Source: Mycolicibacterium diernhoferi (GTDB taxonomy: Bacteria > Actinomycetota > Actinomycetes > Mycobacteriales > Mycobacteriaceae). Taken from it: a stretch of 64,000 nt of DNA. The notes below the pieces were generated by a model. That model did not search any database and was not told where the DNA came from. It was given only the letters and a program-made list of their open reading frames with translations. Within the stretch, counting starts at the first letter, position 1, and each line of letters opens with the position of its first letter. A program made the translations under genes and the position numbers. The stretch covers positions 434,001 to 498,000 of the forward strand of contig NZ_CP080332.1 in NCBI RefSeq assembly GCF_019456655.1, written 5' to 3'. Of the stretch, positions 21,735-30,949 are shown piece by piece.

Positions 21735-23645
21735 TCAGCCCTTCCGCTCGGGGTGCTCGGTCAGTTGATCGTCGGTGTAGTACTTCTCGAGTTCGGACAG
21801 CTCGAAGGTGGCCAGCAGATCGGGCCGCATCACCGGCTGCTGCTCGGCCTCGACGGTGATGTCCGGGACCACCTGGTGATCGCCCGGAACCGCCCGGCAG
21901 ACCAGCAGCTTGTTGCGCCACCGCGAATCCATCTGCGGGAAGTCGTCGCGGGTGTGCCCGCCCCGGCTCTCGGTGCGCTGCAGCGCCGCCTTGGCCACGC
22001 ACTCGCTGACCAGCAGCATGTTGCGCATGTCGATGGCCAGGTGCCAGCCGGGGTTGAACATGCGCCCACCCTCGACGACGACGTTGGCATAACGCCGCTT
22101 GAGTTCGTCGATCTTGACCAGAACCTCTTGCAGCTCACCCTCTTTGCGGATGATGCCGGCCAGGTCGTTCATCGACTGCTGCAGCTCGGAGTGCAGCGTG
22201 TACGGGTTCTCCGGGTTCGCCTTCGGGGCGAACGGATCCAGCGCCAGCTGGGTGGCCGCCTGCAACGAATCCTCGGTGACCGCGGGCCGCGAGCTCAGCG
22301 ACCGTACGTAGTCGGCGGCGCCCAGCCCGGCCCGGCGGCCGAACACCAGCAGATCGCTCAGTGAGTTCCCGCCGAGGCGGTTGGAGCCGTGCATGCCCCC
22401 GGAGCACTCGCCCGCGGCGAACAGGCCGGGGGTGGCCGCGCCACCGGTGTCCGGGTCGACCTCGATGCCGCCCATCACGTAGTGGCAGGTCGGCCCGACC
22501 TCCATCTCGTCCTTGGTGATGTCGACCTCGGCCAGTTCGATGAACTGGTGGTACATCGACGGCAGCCTGCGCTTGATCTCCTCGGCCGACATCCGGGAGG
22601 CGATGTCGAGGTAGACGCCGCCGTGCGGCGAGCCGCGGCCGGCCTTGACCTCTTCGTTGATGGCGCGCGCCACCTCGTCGCGGGGCAGCAGATCCGGGGT
22701 GCGGCGCGCGGAATCGTTGTCCTTGAGCCACTGGTCGGCTTCTTCTTCGGTTTCGGCGTACTGCCCCTTGAACACGTCGGGGATGTAGTCGAACATGAAC
22801 CGCTTGCCCTCGGAGTTCTTCAGGACCCCGCCGTCACCGCGGACACCCTCGGTGACCAGGATGCCCTTCACCGACAGTGGCCAGACCATGCCGGTCGGGT
22901 GGAACTGGATGAACTCCATGTTGATCAGGCCCGAGCCGGCCCGCAGCGCCAGCGCATGGCCGTCGCCGGTGTACTCCCACGAGTTCGACGACACCTTGAA
23001 GGACTTGCCGATACCGCCGGTGGCCAGCACCACGGCCGGCGCCTCGAACAGGATGAACTCACCGGTCTCGCGCCAGTACCCGAAGGCCCCGGCGACCGCC
23101 CCGTTGTCCAGGATCAGCTCGGTGATCGAGCATTCGTGGAAGACCTTGATGCGGGCCTCGTAGTCGCCGAGTTCACGCTTGTCCTCCTGCTGCAGCGAGA
23201 CGATCTTCTGCTGCAGCGTGCGGATGATCTCCAGACCGGTGCGGTCACCGACGTGGGCCAGCCGCGGGTAGGTGTGCCCGCCGAAGTTTCGCTGGCTGAT
23301 CCGGCCGTCCTTGGTGCGGTCGAACAGCGCCCCATAGGTTTCCAGCTCCCAGACCCGGTCCGGCGCTTCCTGGGCGTGCAACTCGGCCATCCGCCAGTTG
23401 TTCAGGAACTTGCCACCGCGCATGGTGTCACCGAAGTGCACCTGCCAGGAGTCCTTGGTGTTGACGTTGCGCATCGCTGCCGCGCAGCCGCCCTCTGCCA
23501 TCACGGTGTGCGCCTTGCCGAACAGCGATTTGGTCACCACCGCGACCCGTAGGCCGCGTTCGCGTGCCTCGATCACGGCTCGTAGACCCGCCCCGCCCGC
23601 GCCGATCACGACGACGTCGTAGGTGTGCCGTTCCAGGTCACCCAT
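21735..23645 (-). CDS. sdhA: Succinate dehydrogenase flavoprotein subunit (Sdh1 type)
   Basis: A protein of 636 residues with the FAD-binding GAGGAG near residues 15-20. The histidine expected to hold FAD covalently is His46 in KAHTVMAEGG. Substrate-site motifs include HPTGMVW and the GGxxxDPDTGG region. Together with the iron-sulfur and anchor subunits it oxidises succinate to fumarate at the inner membrane face. The start ATG at 23643-23645 lies 42 bases after the anchor gene stop. The length matches the actinobacterial Sdh1 type rather than the shorter Sdh2 form. Confidence 0.93.
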   Translation of the reverse strand: MGDLERHTYDVVVIGAGGAGLRAVIEARERGLRVAVVTKSLFGKAHTVMAEGGCAAAMRNVNTKDSWQVHFGDTMRGGKFLNNWRMAELHAQEAPDRVWELETYGALFDRTKDGRISQRNFGGHTYPRLAHVGDRTGLEIIRTLQQKIVSLQQEDKRELGDYEARIKVFHECSITELILDNGAVAGAFGYWRETGEFILFEAPAVVLATGGIGKSFKVSSNSWEYTGDGHALALRAGSGLINMEFIQFHPTGMVWPLSVKGILVTEGVRGDGGVLKNSEGKRFMFDYIPDVFKGQYAETEEEADQWLKDNDSARRTPDLLPRDEVARAINEEVKAGRGSPHGGVYLDIASRMSAEEIKRRLPSMYHQFIELAEVDITKDEMEVGPTCHYVMGGIEVDPDTGGAATPGLFAAGECSGGMHGSNRLGGNSLSDLLVFGRRAGLGAADYVRSLSSRPAVTEDSLQAATQLALDPFAPKANPENPYTLHSELQQSMNDLAGIIRKEGELQEVLVKIDELKRRYANVVVEGGRMFNPGWHLAIDMRNMLLVSECVAKAALQRTESRGGHTRDDFPQMDSRWRNKLLVCRAVPGDHQVVPDITVEAEQQPVMRPDLLATFELSELEKYYTDDQLTEHPERKG

Positions 23646-23687
23646 TGAGATTCCTCACTAGTGTTGTTGTGGGTCCGAATAGCTCAG

Positions 23688-24530
23688 TCAGCCAATGAAT
23701 CTCAGGTCGCTGATGGTCCCGCTGGCGACCAGCATGACGTAGAAGTCGGTGAACATCAGCGTGCCCAGGGTGATCCATGCGTACAGCTTGTGCCGGGTGT
23801 TGATCTTGCTGATCTGCGTCCACATCCAGTACCGGACCGGATGCTTGGAGAAGTGCTTGAGCCGGCCACCGGCGACGTGCCGGCAGGAGTGGCACGACAG
23901 CGTGTAGGTCCACAGCAGGATGACGTTGACCACCAGCACGATGTTGCCCAGACCGAACCCGAATCCGCCGCCGGGCTTGGCGAACGCGATGACCGCGTCA
24001 TAGGTGTTGATCACCGAGATGATCGCCGCGATGTAGAAGAAGTAGCGGTGGGTGTTCTGGATGATCAGCGGGAACCGGGTCTCGCCGGTGTACTTGGCGT
24101 GCGGTTCGGCCACCGCGCACGCCGTCGGCGACTGCCACACCGAGCGGTAGTAGGCGCCGCGGTAGTAGTAGCAGGTCAGCCGGAAGAGCAACAGGAACGG
24201 CAGTGACAGCGCCGCGTAGGGCAGCCACCAGACGTCGGGCAGGAACTGGCCGAAGTGGCTGGCCTCGGGGATACAGCCGGACTGTTCGGCGGCATTCCAC
24301 TTCACGACGCAGGGCGAGTAGAACGGCGTGAGGTAGCCGTACTCCGCGACGTAGTAGTTGCTCTGCTGGAACGCCCGCACCGTCGCGTAGATGACGAACG
24401 CGGCGAAGCCGAGATCGGTGATCAGGGGCGAGCGCCACCACGCATCGGTGCGTAGTGTGCGCTCCTTGATCCGCGCTCTGGTGGGTGAGAAGACGCCGTT
24501 ACCTTGAGGATTCGAGGTCGGTGCGCTCAC
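23688..24530 (-). CDS. sdhC: Succinate dehydrogenase membrane anchor subunit (Sdh1 type)
   Basis: A protein of 280 residues with about five membrane helices and conserved histidines (THRYFFY, SCHSCRHVAGG, NTRHKLYAW) that could bind haem. It ties the catalytic subunits to the membrane and reduces quinone. It is a single-polypeptide anchor as in Rv0249c, not the paired SdhC/SdhD of Sdh2. The start is GTG at 24530 with GAGGAA four bases upstream. It is the first of the three sdh genes; the small gene upstream may belong to the same transcript, since the gap is 77 bases. Confidence 0.87.
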   Translation of the reverse strand: MSAPTSNPQGNGVFSPTRARIKERTLRTDAWWRSPLITDLGFAAFVIYATVRAFQQSNYYVAEYGYLTPFYSPCVVKWNAAEQSGCIPEASHFGQFLPDVWWLPYAALSLPFLLLFRLTCYYYRGAYYRSVWQSPTACAVAEPHAKYTGETRFPLIIQNTHRYFFYIAAIISVINTYDAVIAFAKPGGGFGFGLGNIVLVVNVILLWTYTLSCHSCRHVAGGRLKHFSKHPVRYWMWTQISKINTRHKLYAWITLGTLMFTDFYVMLVASGTISDLRFIG

Positions 24531-24607
24531 TGAGTTCCTCTTCTTCTGTTGTAGGTGACGGGTCCCGCCGGGCAGTTGCTTCCTCGCGCGAGCGCTCGTC
24601 AGAGGTC

Positions 24608-24901
24608 TTACCGGCTGCCGCCGAGGCCCTCGTCATCGACGCCCTGCCAGAAATCGCTGGCGTAATCGGTGTCGGGGATGGTGACCTTCTCGGTGGGTCG
24701 GGGGTGTGCGGGTGTCCCGCGCATCTCCAATTCCGCGGCATCGATGTCCAGCCGGTCGATATCGTTGAGCATGCGTTCGGCGTCGTTGACGATGCGGCGC
24801 ATCGCGGGGGCGTCGCCGTAGCGGGCTCGCAGCGATGTGACGCAACGGCGTAGGTTGCCGATCAGTTCGTGTAGTTCGGCAAGCTCGGTCGTGGTGGACA
24901 T
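24608..24901 (-). CDS. Small conserved protein upstream of sdh (Rv0250c-like)
   Basis: A protein of 97 residues, mainly helical in the first half (STTTELAELHELIGNLRRCV) with an acidic C-terminal part (DTDYASDFWQGVDDEG). The position just upstream of the sdh1 operon and the size match Rv0250c in M. tuberculosis. AAGGAGG lies eight bases before the ATG at 24899-24901. No enzyme motif is visible. It may be a regulator or accessory of the dehydrogenase, but that rests on position alone. Confidence 0.75.
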   Translation of the reverse strand: MSTTTELAELHELIGNLRRCVTSLRARYGDAPAMRRIVNDAERMLNDIDRLDIDAAELEMRGTPAHPRPTEKVTIPDTDYASDFWQGVDDEGLGGSR

Positions 24902-25017
24902 CAGGCGACCTCCTTGGGCTGAAGGGTGTCAGGAATCACAGTACGCATTCGATGTTAGCCACAACACGTTGTTGAGAGTGAGACAGATCACGTCTTCGTT
25001 TCCGGAAAGGTATCCAG

Positions 25018-25776
25018 ATGTCCCAGCAAGACCTGCAGCAGAAGGCCTCCGCCCTGCTGGCCCTGCATCAGCCCGGCAATCCCGCGATCCTGCCCACGGT
25101 GTGGGACGCCTGGTCGGCGAAAACCGTGGTGGAGTCGGGATTCACGGCGCTGACCGTGGGTAGTCACCCGGTCGCGGACTCGGTGGGCAAGCCCGACGGC
25201 GAGGGGATGAGCTTCGAGGATCTCATCACCCGGGTCGCCCAGATCACCGGCGCGGTCGACGTGCCGATCTCGGTGGACATCGAGTCCGGTTACGGCGAGT
25301 CGGCGTCCCGGCTCATCGACGGGCTGCTGTCGGCCGGGGCGGTCGGGCTCAACATCGAGGACACCGTGCACTCCGAGGGCGGCCGTATCCGCACCGACGA
25401 GGAGCACGCCGCCCTGGTGGGTGAACTCCGCAAAGCCGCCGACGCGGCCGGCGTGCACGTGGTCATCAACGCGCGCACCGACCTGTTCCTGCGTCAGGTC
25501 GGCGACGAGTCGGACCGGTTCGACCGTGCCGTGCAGCGTCTGAGGCTGGCCGCGGAGGCCGGGGCGGACAGCCTCTACCCGGTGGGCCGCCACGACGACG
25601 ACACCTACCGCCGGTTGGTCGAGGAGCTGCCGCTGCCGATCAACGCGATCGCGCTGCCCGGTGCGGATGACCCGGCGCGGTTCGGCCCGCTCGGGGTCGG
25701 CCGGATCAGCTTCGGCCCGTTCCTGCAGGCCGCGCTGACCGAGCGGATCACCGAACTGGTGTTGCCCTGGAAATAG
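25018..25776 (+). CDS. Isocitrate lyase/PEP mutase-family enzyme
   Basis: A protein of 252 residues with the (beta/alpha)8 pattern of the PEP mutase/isocitrate lyase superfamily: LPTVWDAWSAK, then PISVDIESGYGE (metal-binding Asp), GLNIEDTVHSEGG and VINARTDLFL. The KKCGH lyase loop of true isocitrate lyase is absent, so the substrate differs and may be another 2-carboxylate or an oxaloacetate-like compound. GGAAAGG lies eight bases before the ATG. It is divergent from the small gene upstream of sdh; that 116-base gap has a short palindrome (acaac/gttgt at 24961-24972). Substrate unknown. Confidence 0.82.
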   Translation: MSQQDLQQKASALLALHQPGNPAILPTVWDAWSAKTVVESGFTALTVGSHPVADSVGKPDGEGMSFEDLITRVAQITGAVDVPISVDIESGYGESASRLIDGLLSAGAVGLNIEDTVHSEGGRIRTDEEHAALVGELRKAADAAGVHVVINARTDLFLRQVGDESDRFDRAVQRLRLAAEAGADSLYPVGRHDDDTYRRLVEELPLPINAIALPGADDPARFGPLGVGRISFGPFLQAALTERITELVLPWK

Positions 25777-25812
25777 CACTCACAGCCCCACCGGCACCCG
25801 TGTGAGGACACC

Positions 25813-25828
25813 GTGACGGCCGATTCAC
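25813..25828 (+). promoter_or_regulatory. Putative GlnR box upstream of nirB
   Basis: GTGAC (25813-25817), six bases, then TTCAC (25824-25828) gives the AC-n9-AC spacing of GlnR sites, though the second half departs from GAAAC. It ends 31 bases before the predicted -10 of nirB, the usual place for an activator. nirBD is a known GlnR target in M. smegmatis. Confidence 0.5.
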
Positions 25829-25859
25829 ACAGCGCGACATTGCGGCAATATCGGCTCCC

Positions 25860-25865
25860 TACCGT
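25860..25865 (+). promoter_or_regulatory. Predicted -10 element of nirB (leaderless)
   Basis: TACCGT lies exactly six bases before the nirB ATG, and no ribosome binding site is present between them. The TANNNT-N6-start arrangement is that of leaderless mycobacterial transcripts. Confidence 0.6.
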
Positions 25866-25871
25866 CGCGGT

Positions 25872-28433
25872 ATGCAATCAGCCAAGCATGTTGTCGTGGT
25901 CGGACACGGGATGGTCGGACACCGCTTCGTCGAGGCGTTGCGCGCCCGTGACAGCGAGGGCACCTGGCGGGTCACGGTGCTCTCCGAGGAGGCCGACGCC
26001 GCCTATGACCGCGTCGGGCTGACCGGCTACACCGAGCACTGGGACCGGGCCCGGCTGGCGCTGCCGGGCAACGACTACGCCGGCGATGACGGCGTAGTCC
26101 TGCATCTCGGGGTGGCGGCGTCCACGATCGACCGGGACGCCAAGACCGTCACGCTGGCCGACGGACGCACCCTGGACTACGACGCGCTGGTGCTGGCCAC
26201 CGGCTCCTACGCCTTCGTGCCGCCGGTGCCGGGCCGCGATCTGCCGCAATGCCACGTCTACCGCACCCTCGACGACCTGGACGCCATCCGGACCGGTGCG
26301 CTGGCCGCCCTCCCGACGAAGACGCCGGTCGGCGTGGTGATCGGCGGCGGCCTGCTCGGCCTGGAGGCCGCAAATGCGTTGCGGGCCTTCGGGTTGAACA
26401 CCCACGTGCTGGAGATGTCTCCGCACCTGATGGCCGCCCAGCTCGACGAGGCCGGCGGCGCCGTGCTGACCCGGATGATCCGCGGGCTGGGCATCGAGGT
26501 GCACACCGGGGTCAGCACCGAGAGCATCCAGCCCGCCCAGAGAAACCAGCCGCTGCGCAGATCGCAGTCCTCCGACGCGGTGCGGGTGTCCCTGAACGAC
26601 GGCAGCAGCATCGAGGCGGGCGTCGTCATCTTCGCCGCCGGGGTGCGCCCGCGTGACGAACTGGCCCGCGAGGCCGGTCTGGACATCGCCCAGCGCGGCG
26701 GCGTCATGACCGACCTCTCCTGCGTGACAAGTGATCCCCACATCTACGCGGTCGGTGAGGTGGCCGCCATCGAGGGCCGCTGCTACGGCCTGGTCGGCCC
26801 GGGCTACACCAGCGCCGAGGTGGTGGCCGACCGGCTGCTCGGCGGCGGGGCCGAGTTCGGTGAGGCCGACATGTCGACCAAGCTGAAGCTGATGGGCGTC
26901 GATGTCGCCAGTTTCGGTGATGCCAAAGGGCATACGCCCAACAGCCTGGACGTCGTCGTCAACGATCCGGTCAAGCAGACCTACGCCAAGCTGGTCCTCT
27001 CCGACGACGCGAAGACGCTGCTGGGCGGCATCCTGGTCGGCGACGCCTCCGCCTACGGGGTGCTGCGCCCGATGGTGGCCAGCGAGTTGCCCGGCGACCC
27101 GCTGTCGTTGATCGCGCCGGCGGGCAGCGGAGACGGCGCGAGCGCACTGGGAGTCGGCGCACTACCGGACATCGCGCAGATCTGTTCGTGCAACAACGTC
27201 ACCAAAGGTGATCTGGTGGAGGCGATCTGCGGCGGCTGCACCGATGTGTCGGGCCTGAAGAAGTGCACCCTGGCCGGCACCTCCTGCGGATCCTGCGTGC
27301 CGCTGCTCAAGCAGCTACTCGAAGCCCAGGGTGTCGAGCAGTCCAAGGCGCTGTGTGAGCACTTCGGCCACTCCCGCGCCGAACTGTTCGAGATCATCAG
27401 CGCCACCGAGATCCGTACCTTCTCCGGCCTGATCGAGAAGTTCGGCAGCGGAAAGGGTTGCGACATCTGCAAACCCACCGTCGCCTCGATCCTGGCGTCG
27501 ACGAGTTCGGACCATGTGCTGGGCGGTGAACAGGCCTCGCTGCAGGACTCCAACGACCACTTCCTGGCCAATATCCAGAAGAACGGCAGCTACTCGGTCG
27601 TGCCGCGGGTGCCCGGCGGTGACATCACCCCCGAGCAGCTCATCCTGATCGGGGAGATCGCCCGGGATTTCGATCTCTACACCAAGATCACCGGCGGCCA
27701 GCGCATCGACATGTTCGGCGCCCGGGTGGATCAGCTACCGGAGATCTGGCGTCGCCTGGTCGAAGGCGGCATGGAATCCGGTCAGGCCTACGGCAAGTCG
27801 CTGCGCACGGTGAAGAGTTGCGTCGGTAGCGACTGGTGCCGCTTCGGGCAACAGGATTCGGTGCAGATGGCCATCGATCTGGAGTTGCGCTACCGCGGCC
27901 TGCGGGCGCCGCACAAGATCAAGATGGGTGTGTCGGGGTGTGCTCGCGAATGTGCCGAGGCCCGCGGTAAGGACGTCGGTGTGATCGCCACCGAGACCGG
28001 CTGGAACCTGTATGTGTGCGGCAACGGAGGGATGACACCCAAACACGCGCAGCTGCTGGCCGGCGATCTCGACGACGAGACCTTGATCCGTTACATCGAC
28101 CGGTTCCTGATGTTCTACATCCGCACCGCGGACCGGTTGCAGCGCACCGCACCGTGGTTGGACTCCCTCGACGGTGGGCTGGATCATCTTCGCGACGTCG
28201 TGTGTAATGACTCACTCGGTCTGGCAGGCGAATTCGAGGCCGCCGTGGAGCGGCACGTGGATGGCTACTCCTGCGAATGGAAGGGTGTGCTCGACGATCC
28301 GGACAAGCTGTCGCGCTTCGTCTCCTTCGTCAACGCGCCCGATGTCGCGGACCCGACCATCGAGTTCACCGAGTCGTTCGGGCGCAAGGTGCCGATCGGC
28401 ATGCCGAAGCTGCGTCCCGCACAGGAGGCCTGA
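25872..28433 (+). CDS. nirB: Assimilatory nitrite reductase, large NAD(P)H-dependent subunit
   Basis: A protein of 853 residues. The N-terminal half is an FAD/NAD(P)H oxidoreductase (GHGMVGHRF, then GGGLLGLEAAN near residue 158). A BFD-like 2Fe-2S domain follows with Cys438, Cys440, Cys472 and Cys475. The C-terminal half is the sirohaem/4Fe-4S reductase with Cys650, Cys656, Cys690 and Cys694 (CX5C and CX3C). It reduces nitrite to ammonium in the cytoplasm using NAD(P)H. The ATG has no ribosome site and is probably leaderless. nirD overlaps its stop. Sirohaem genes lie just downstream on the other strand, which fits its cofactor need. Confidence 0.95.
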   Translation: MQSAKHVVVVGHGMVGHRFVEALRARDSEGTWRVTVLSEEADAAYDRVGLTGYTEHWDRARLALPGNDYAGDDGVVLHLGVAASTIDRDAKTVTLADGRTLDYDALVLATGSYAFVPPVPGRDLPQCHVYRTLDDLDAIRTGALAALPTKTPVGVVIGGGLLGLEAANALRAFGLNTHVLEMSPHLMAAQLDEAGGAVLTRMIRGLGIEVHTGVSTESIQPAQRNQPLRRSQSSDAVRVSLNDGSSIEAGVVIFAAGVRPRDELAREAGLDIAQRGGVMTDLSCVTSDPHIYAVGEVAAIEGRCYGLVGPGYTSAEVVADRLLGGGAEFGEADMSTKLKLMGVDVASFGDAKGHTPNSLDVVVNDPVKQTYAKLVLSDDAKTLLGGILVGDASAYGVLRPMVASELPGDPLSLIAPAGSGDGASALGVGALPDIAQICSCNNVTKGDLVEAICGGCTDVSGLKKCTLAGTSCGSCVPLLKQLLEAQGVEQSKALCEHFGHSRAELFEIISATEIRTFSGLIEKFGSGKGCDICKPTVASILASTSSDHVLGGEQASLQDSNDHFLANIQKNGSYSVVPRVPGGDITPEQLILIGEIARDFDLYTKITGGQRIDMFGARVDQLPEIWRRLVEGGMESGQAYGKSLRTVKSCVGSDWCRFGQQDSVQMAIDLELRYRGLRAPHKIKMGVSGCARECAEARGKDVGVIATETGWNLYVCGNGGMTPKHAQLLAGDLDDETLIRYIDRFLMFYIRTADRLQRTAPWLDSLDGGLDHLRDVVCNDSLGLAGEFEAAVERHVDGYSCEWKGVLDDPDKLSRFVSFVNAPDVADPTIEFTESFGRKVPIGMPKLRPAQEA

Positions 28434-28804
28434 TGACCCTGCTCGATGACCGCAAAGAGATTGATGGGCAGGGCAATTCGGAGTGGATCACGGCCTGCGC
28501 CTACGACCGGCTGCTGCCCTGCCGCGGTGTCGCCGTGCTGATGCCCGGCAGTGCGCAGGTCGCGCTGTTCCGGCTCGACGACGGTGCGCTGTACGCGCTC
28601 GGCAACATCGATCCATTCTCCGGGGCGGCGGTGATGTCCCGCGGTATCGTCGGGGACCGGGCCGGTCGGGCCTGCGTTCAGTCGCCGATCAAGAAGCAGG
28701 CCTTCGCATTGGATGACGGTGTGTGCCTGGATGATCCGTCCGTCGCGGTACCGGTGTACCGGACCCGGGTCACGCCGGACGGTTACGTGCAGATCGCTGC
28801 GTAG
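28433..28804 (+). CDS. nirD: Nitrite reductase small subunit
   Basis: A protein of 123 residues with the Rieske-like beta fold of NirD (CRGVAVLMPG, then LFRLDDGALYALGNIDPFSG, with IKKQAFALDDG near the end). The Cys-His iron ligands of true Rieske proteins are not present, as is usual for NirD. It completes the NirBD nitrite reductase. The start ATG at 28433 shares one base with the nirB stop (TGATG) and has AGGAGG just upstream, so the two are coupled. Its last 35 bases overlap the end of the next gene on the other strand. Confidence 0.9.
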   Translation: MTLLDDRKEIDGQGNSEWITACAYDRLLPCRGVAVLMPGSAQVALFRLDDGALYALGNIDPFSGAAVMSRGIVGDRAGRACVQSPIKKQAFALDDGVCLDDPSVAVPVYRTRVTPDGYVQIAA

Positions 28805-29033
28805 CCTCGGTCGGCCCCCAGTAGGCGCCCCGGCCGGCGCCCGGCCGGCGCTCCACCTCGCCGCGGCGCTGCAGCACCGTGAGGTTGCGGTAGACGGCCT
28901 CGATGACGGCCGGTGAGCCGTGCTGGGTGTGCAGGTGATCGCGCAGCTCCGATGTCGTCATCGGCTGGTCGGCGTCCTGCAGCACCGCGAGTAACTGCGC
29001 GCGCAGTCGCTCACTCCCCCCCAACGAAGACAT
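28770..29033 (-). CDS. Small winged-helix DNA-binding protein
   Basis: A protein of 87 residues made almost wholly of one winged-helix domain: LLAVLQDADQPMTTSELRDHL, then VIEAVYRNLTVLQRRGEVER. The VYRNL recognition helix resembles Fur-type winged helices, but no metal-binding domain follows. The ATG at 29031-29033 lacks a clear ribosome site; TAGGAT sits seven bases upstream, so a leaderless start is possible. It is convergent with nirD and overlaps it by 35 bases. It may regulate nearby nitrogen or sirohaem genes, but no target can be read from the sequence. Confidence 0.65.
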   Translation of the reverse strand: MSSLGGSERLRAQLLAVLQDADQPMTTSELRDHLHTQHGSPAVIEAVYRNLTVLQRRGEVERRPGAGRGAYWGPTEATQRSARNRPA

Positions 29034-29093
29034 TTGCCCGATCCTAGTCCAGGGCAACGGCGTCTGAAGAATCGCCAGCTCACGCCGCTCTGG

Positions 29094-29804
29094 TCAAGCG
29101 GCGCTGGGCAACCGCACGGGCGCCGCCCGCTGGAACCGGCCGGCGATCAGCCGGATCATGCCGGGGTGGGTGCCCAGCGGGTCACTCACGATGTCCGCCC
29201 CGCAGGCCCGCAACCGGTCCTGGAAGAGTCCGTCGGCGAGCAGGTAGGACGCCACGGCGATTCTTCTCCCGTCGCCGCGCTCGCGGCCCGCCGCGACGGC
29301 ATCGGCGACGGTCGGCGCGCCGGTGGCCGCATAGCCGAGTTCGACGCGGTCACCGATCAGCGCGGACAGCATCGCCGCGGTCTGCCGCAGATCGGACTGT
29401 GCGCCCGCGTCCGAGGTCCCCGCCGCGGCGAGAACGACCGAGTCGCCCGGCCGCCAGCCGGATTCGAAGAGGCGGTCGGCCAGGACACGCACCGTGCCGG
29501 CGCACGGTCCCAGTGGCCGGGTCACGGTGACCGCCGAATGGGTACTGGCCGCGACATGGGCGGGGACGTCGACGCGGACGTGGTGGCCGGCGGCCAGGAA
29601 GGCCGGCACCAGCACGGCCGGCCGGTGCCGGGGCAGGCTGTCGAGCACCTCGGTGGGGGAGGGGCCGAGCACATCGACGAACGCGACGTGCACCTCGCGC
29701 CCGAGCGCCTCACCGACGCGGCGGGCCAGATCCCGCACCATCGATACGCCGCCGGGTTTACGCGTGCCGTGTGCCACCAGCACCGCCGAGGTATGCGTGT
29801 TCAT
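29094..29804 (-). CDS. Sirohydrochlorin chelatase/CbiX-family protein
   Basis: A protein of 236 residues with the chelatase repeats: AVLVAHGTRKPGG at the N terminus (metal-binding His), FLAAGHHVRVDVP near residue 70, and a second half with AAAGTSDAGA and SYLLADGLF. It should insert ferrous iron into sirohydrochlorin to make sirohaem, the cofactor of NirB. It corresponds in position to Rv0259c. Its ATG overlaps the stop of the upstream uroporphyrinogen-III synthase gene by four bases (29801-29804), so the two form a coupled operon. Confidence 0.85.
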   Translation of the reverse strand: MNTHTSAVLVAHGTRKPGGVSMVRDLARRVGEALGREVHVAFVDVLGPSPTEVLDSLPRHRPAVLVPAFLAAGHHVRVDVPAHVAASTHSAVTVTRPLGPCAGTVRVLADRLFESGWRPGDSVVLAAAGTSDAGAQSDLRQTAAMLSALIGDRVELGYAATGAPTVADAVAAGRERGDGRRIAVASYLLADGLFQDRLRACGADIVSDPLGTHPGMIRLIAGRFQRAAPVRLPSAA

Positions 29805-30949
29805 GCCGCTCCGATCGGGTACTCGTCGACGGCCAGCCGGTATCCGCGCTTCACCACCGTCGACACGATGTTCTTGTCGCCCAACGCTGTTCGCAGCCGC
29901 AGCACCGCGGTCTCCACCGCGTGGGTGTCGGTGCCGCTGCCCGGCAGCGCGCTGAGCAGGTCGAATCGGGACACCACCGCACCGGGCCGGTGGGCGAGTG
30001 CCCGGATGGTGGCCATCCCGGCCGGCGGTAGTTCCTTGACCACGTCGTCGACCAGGACGCAGGTGCCGCGGATCTCCAGCAGGTGCCCGGCCACCCGCAT
30101 GCGGCGGGACTGCAGCAAGGGCAACTCGTCGGTGATGTGCCGGGCCAGCGCGCCGAGGCGCATCCGCTCGGGAGCCGACGTCGGCACCCCGAGCCGCACC
30201 AGCGGCCGGGCGGTCACCGGGCCGACGCACATGGCGTGCACATTGGTGCGCAGCGCGTCGAGCACCGCGGCCTGGACCCCGAGGTCGTGCGCCCGCAGTA
30301 ACAGGGCGGCCACCGCGGGTGCGGAGGTGAAGCTGACGGCGTCGAAGCGCTGCTCGGCGATGCCCAGCACCAGCTGGTCGAACGGGCCGTTGCGGGGAGC
30401 CGGGTTCCACCGGTACACCCGGATCGGCACCACGTCGGCCCCGGCGGCGCGCAGTTCTTCCAGGAATTCCGGGAACGGGTCCCAGTCGTCGTTGGTGCCG
30501 TGCAGCTGGACGGCGATCCGCATCCCGTTGATGCCGCCCTCCAACAGGTAGTGCAGCAGTTCACGGGAGGACTCGGACTCCGGTGACCATTCCTCGGGCA
30601 GCCCCGCGGCGCGCAGCGCACCGGTGGCCTTCGGGCCGCGCGAGACGATGCGGGCCTTGCTCAGCGCGGCGGTCAGTTCGTGCGCCAGCCCCCAGCCGTC
30701 GGCGGCGGCGATCCAACCGCGCAGCCCGATGCCGGTGGTGGCGATGACGATGTGGGGTGGTGTGGCGATCAGCGCCTCGGTGTGGCGCCGCAGTTCGGCG
30801 TCGTCGGGCAGCGGCACCATGCTGATGGCGGCCGCGCTGGTCACATCGGCGCCGCGGCGGGTCAGCAGGGCGCCCAGCTCTTCGGCGCGCCGGGCCGCGG
30901 TCACGGCGACCCGGAACCCGGTGAGCGGTGCCCAGTCAGGACCAGTCAT
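29801..30949 (-). CDS. hemD: Uroporphyrinogen-III synthase fused to a winged-helix DNA-binding domain
   Basis: A protein of 382 residues. Residues 1 to about 265 match the HemD fold (FRVAVTAARRAEELGALL, then IVIATTGIGLRGW, SFTSAPAVAALL). Residues about 290-378 form an OmpR/PhoB-type winged helix (MATIRALAHRPGAVVSRF, then VSTVVKRGYRLAVDE). This fusion is typical of the Rv0260c type. The enzyme part makes the tetrapyrrole precursor of sirohaem; the DNA-binding part may regulate nitrite assimilation. A GlnR-like box lies 22 bases upstream. The start ATG has no ribosome site but has TACACA six bases before it, so it may be leaderless. Confidence 0.88.
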   Translation of the reverse strand: MTGPDWAPLTGFRVAVTAARRAEELGALLTRRGADVTSAAAISMVPLPDDAELRRHTEALIATPPHIVIATTGIGLRGWIAAADGWGLAHELTAALSKARIVSRGPKATGALRAAGLPEEWSPESESSRELLHYLLEGGINGMRIAVQLHGTNDDWDPFPEFLEELRAAGADVVPIRVYRWNPAPRNGPFDQLVLGIAEQRFDAVSFTSAPAVAALLLRAHDLGVQAAVLDALRTNVHAMCVGPVTARPLVRLGVPTSAPERMRLGALARHITDELPLLQSRRMRVAGHLLEIRGTCVLVDDVVKELPPAGMATIRALAHRPGAVVSRFDLLSALPGSGTDTHAVETAVLRLRTALGDKNIVSTVVKRGYRLAVDEYPIGAA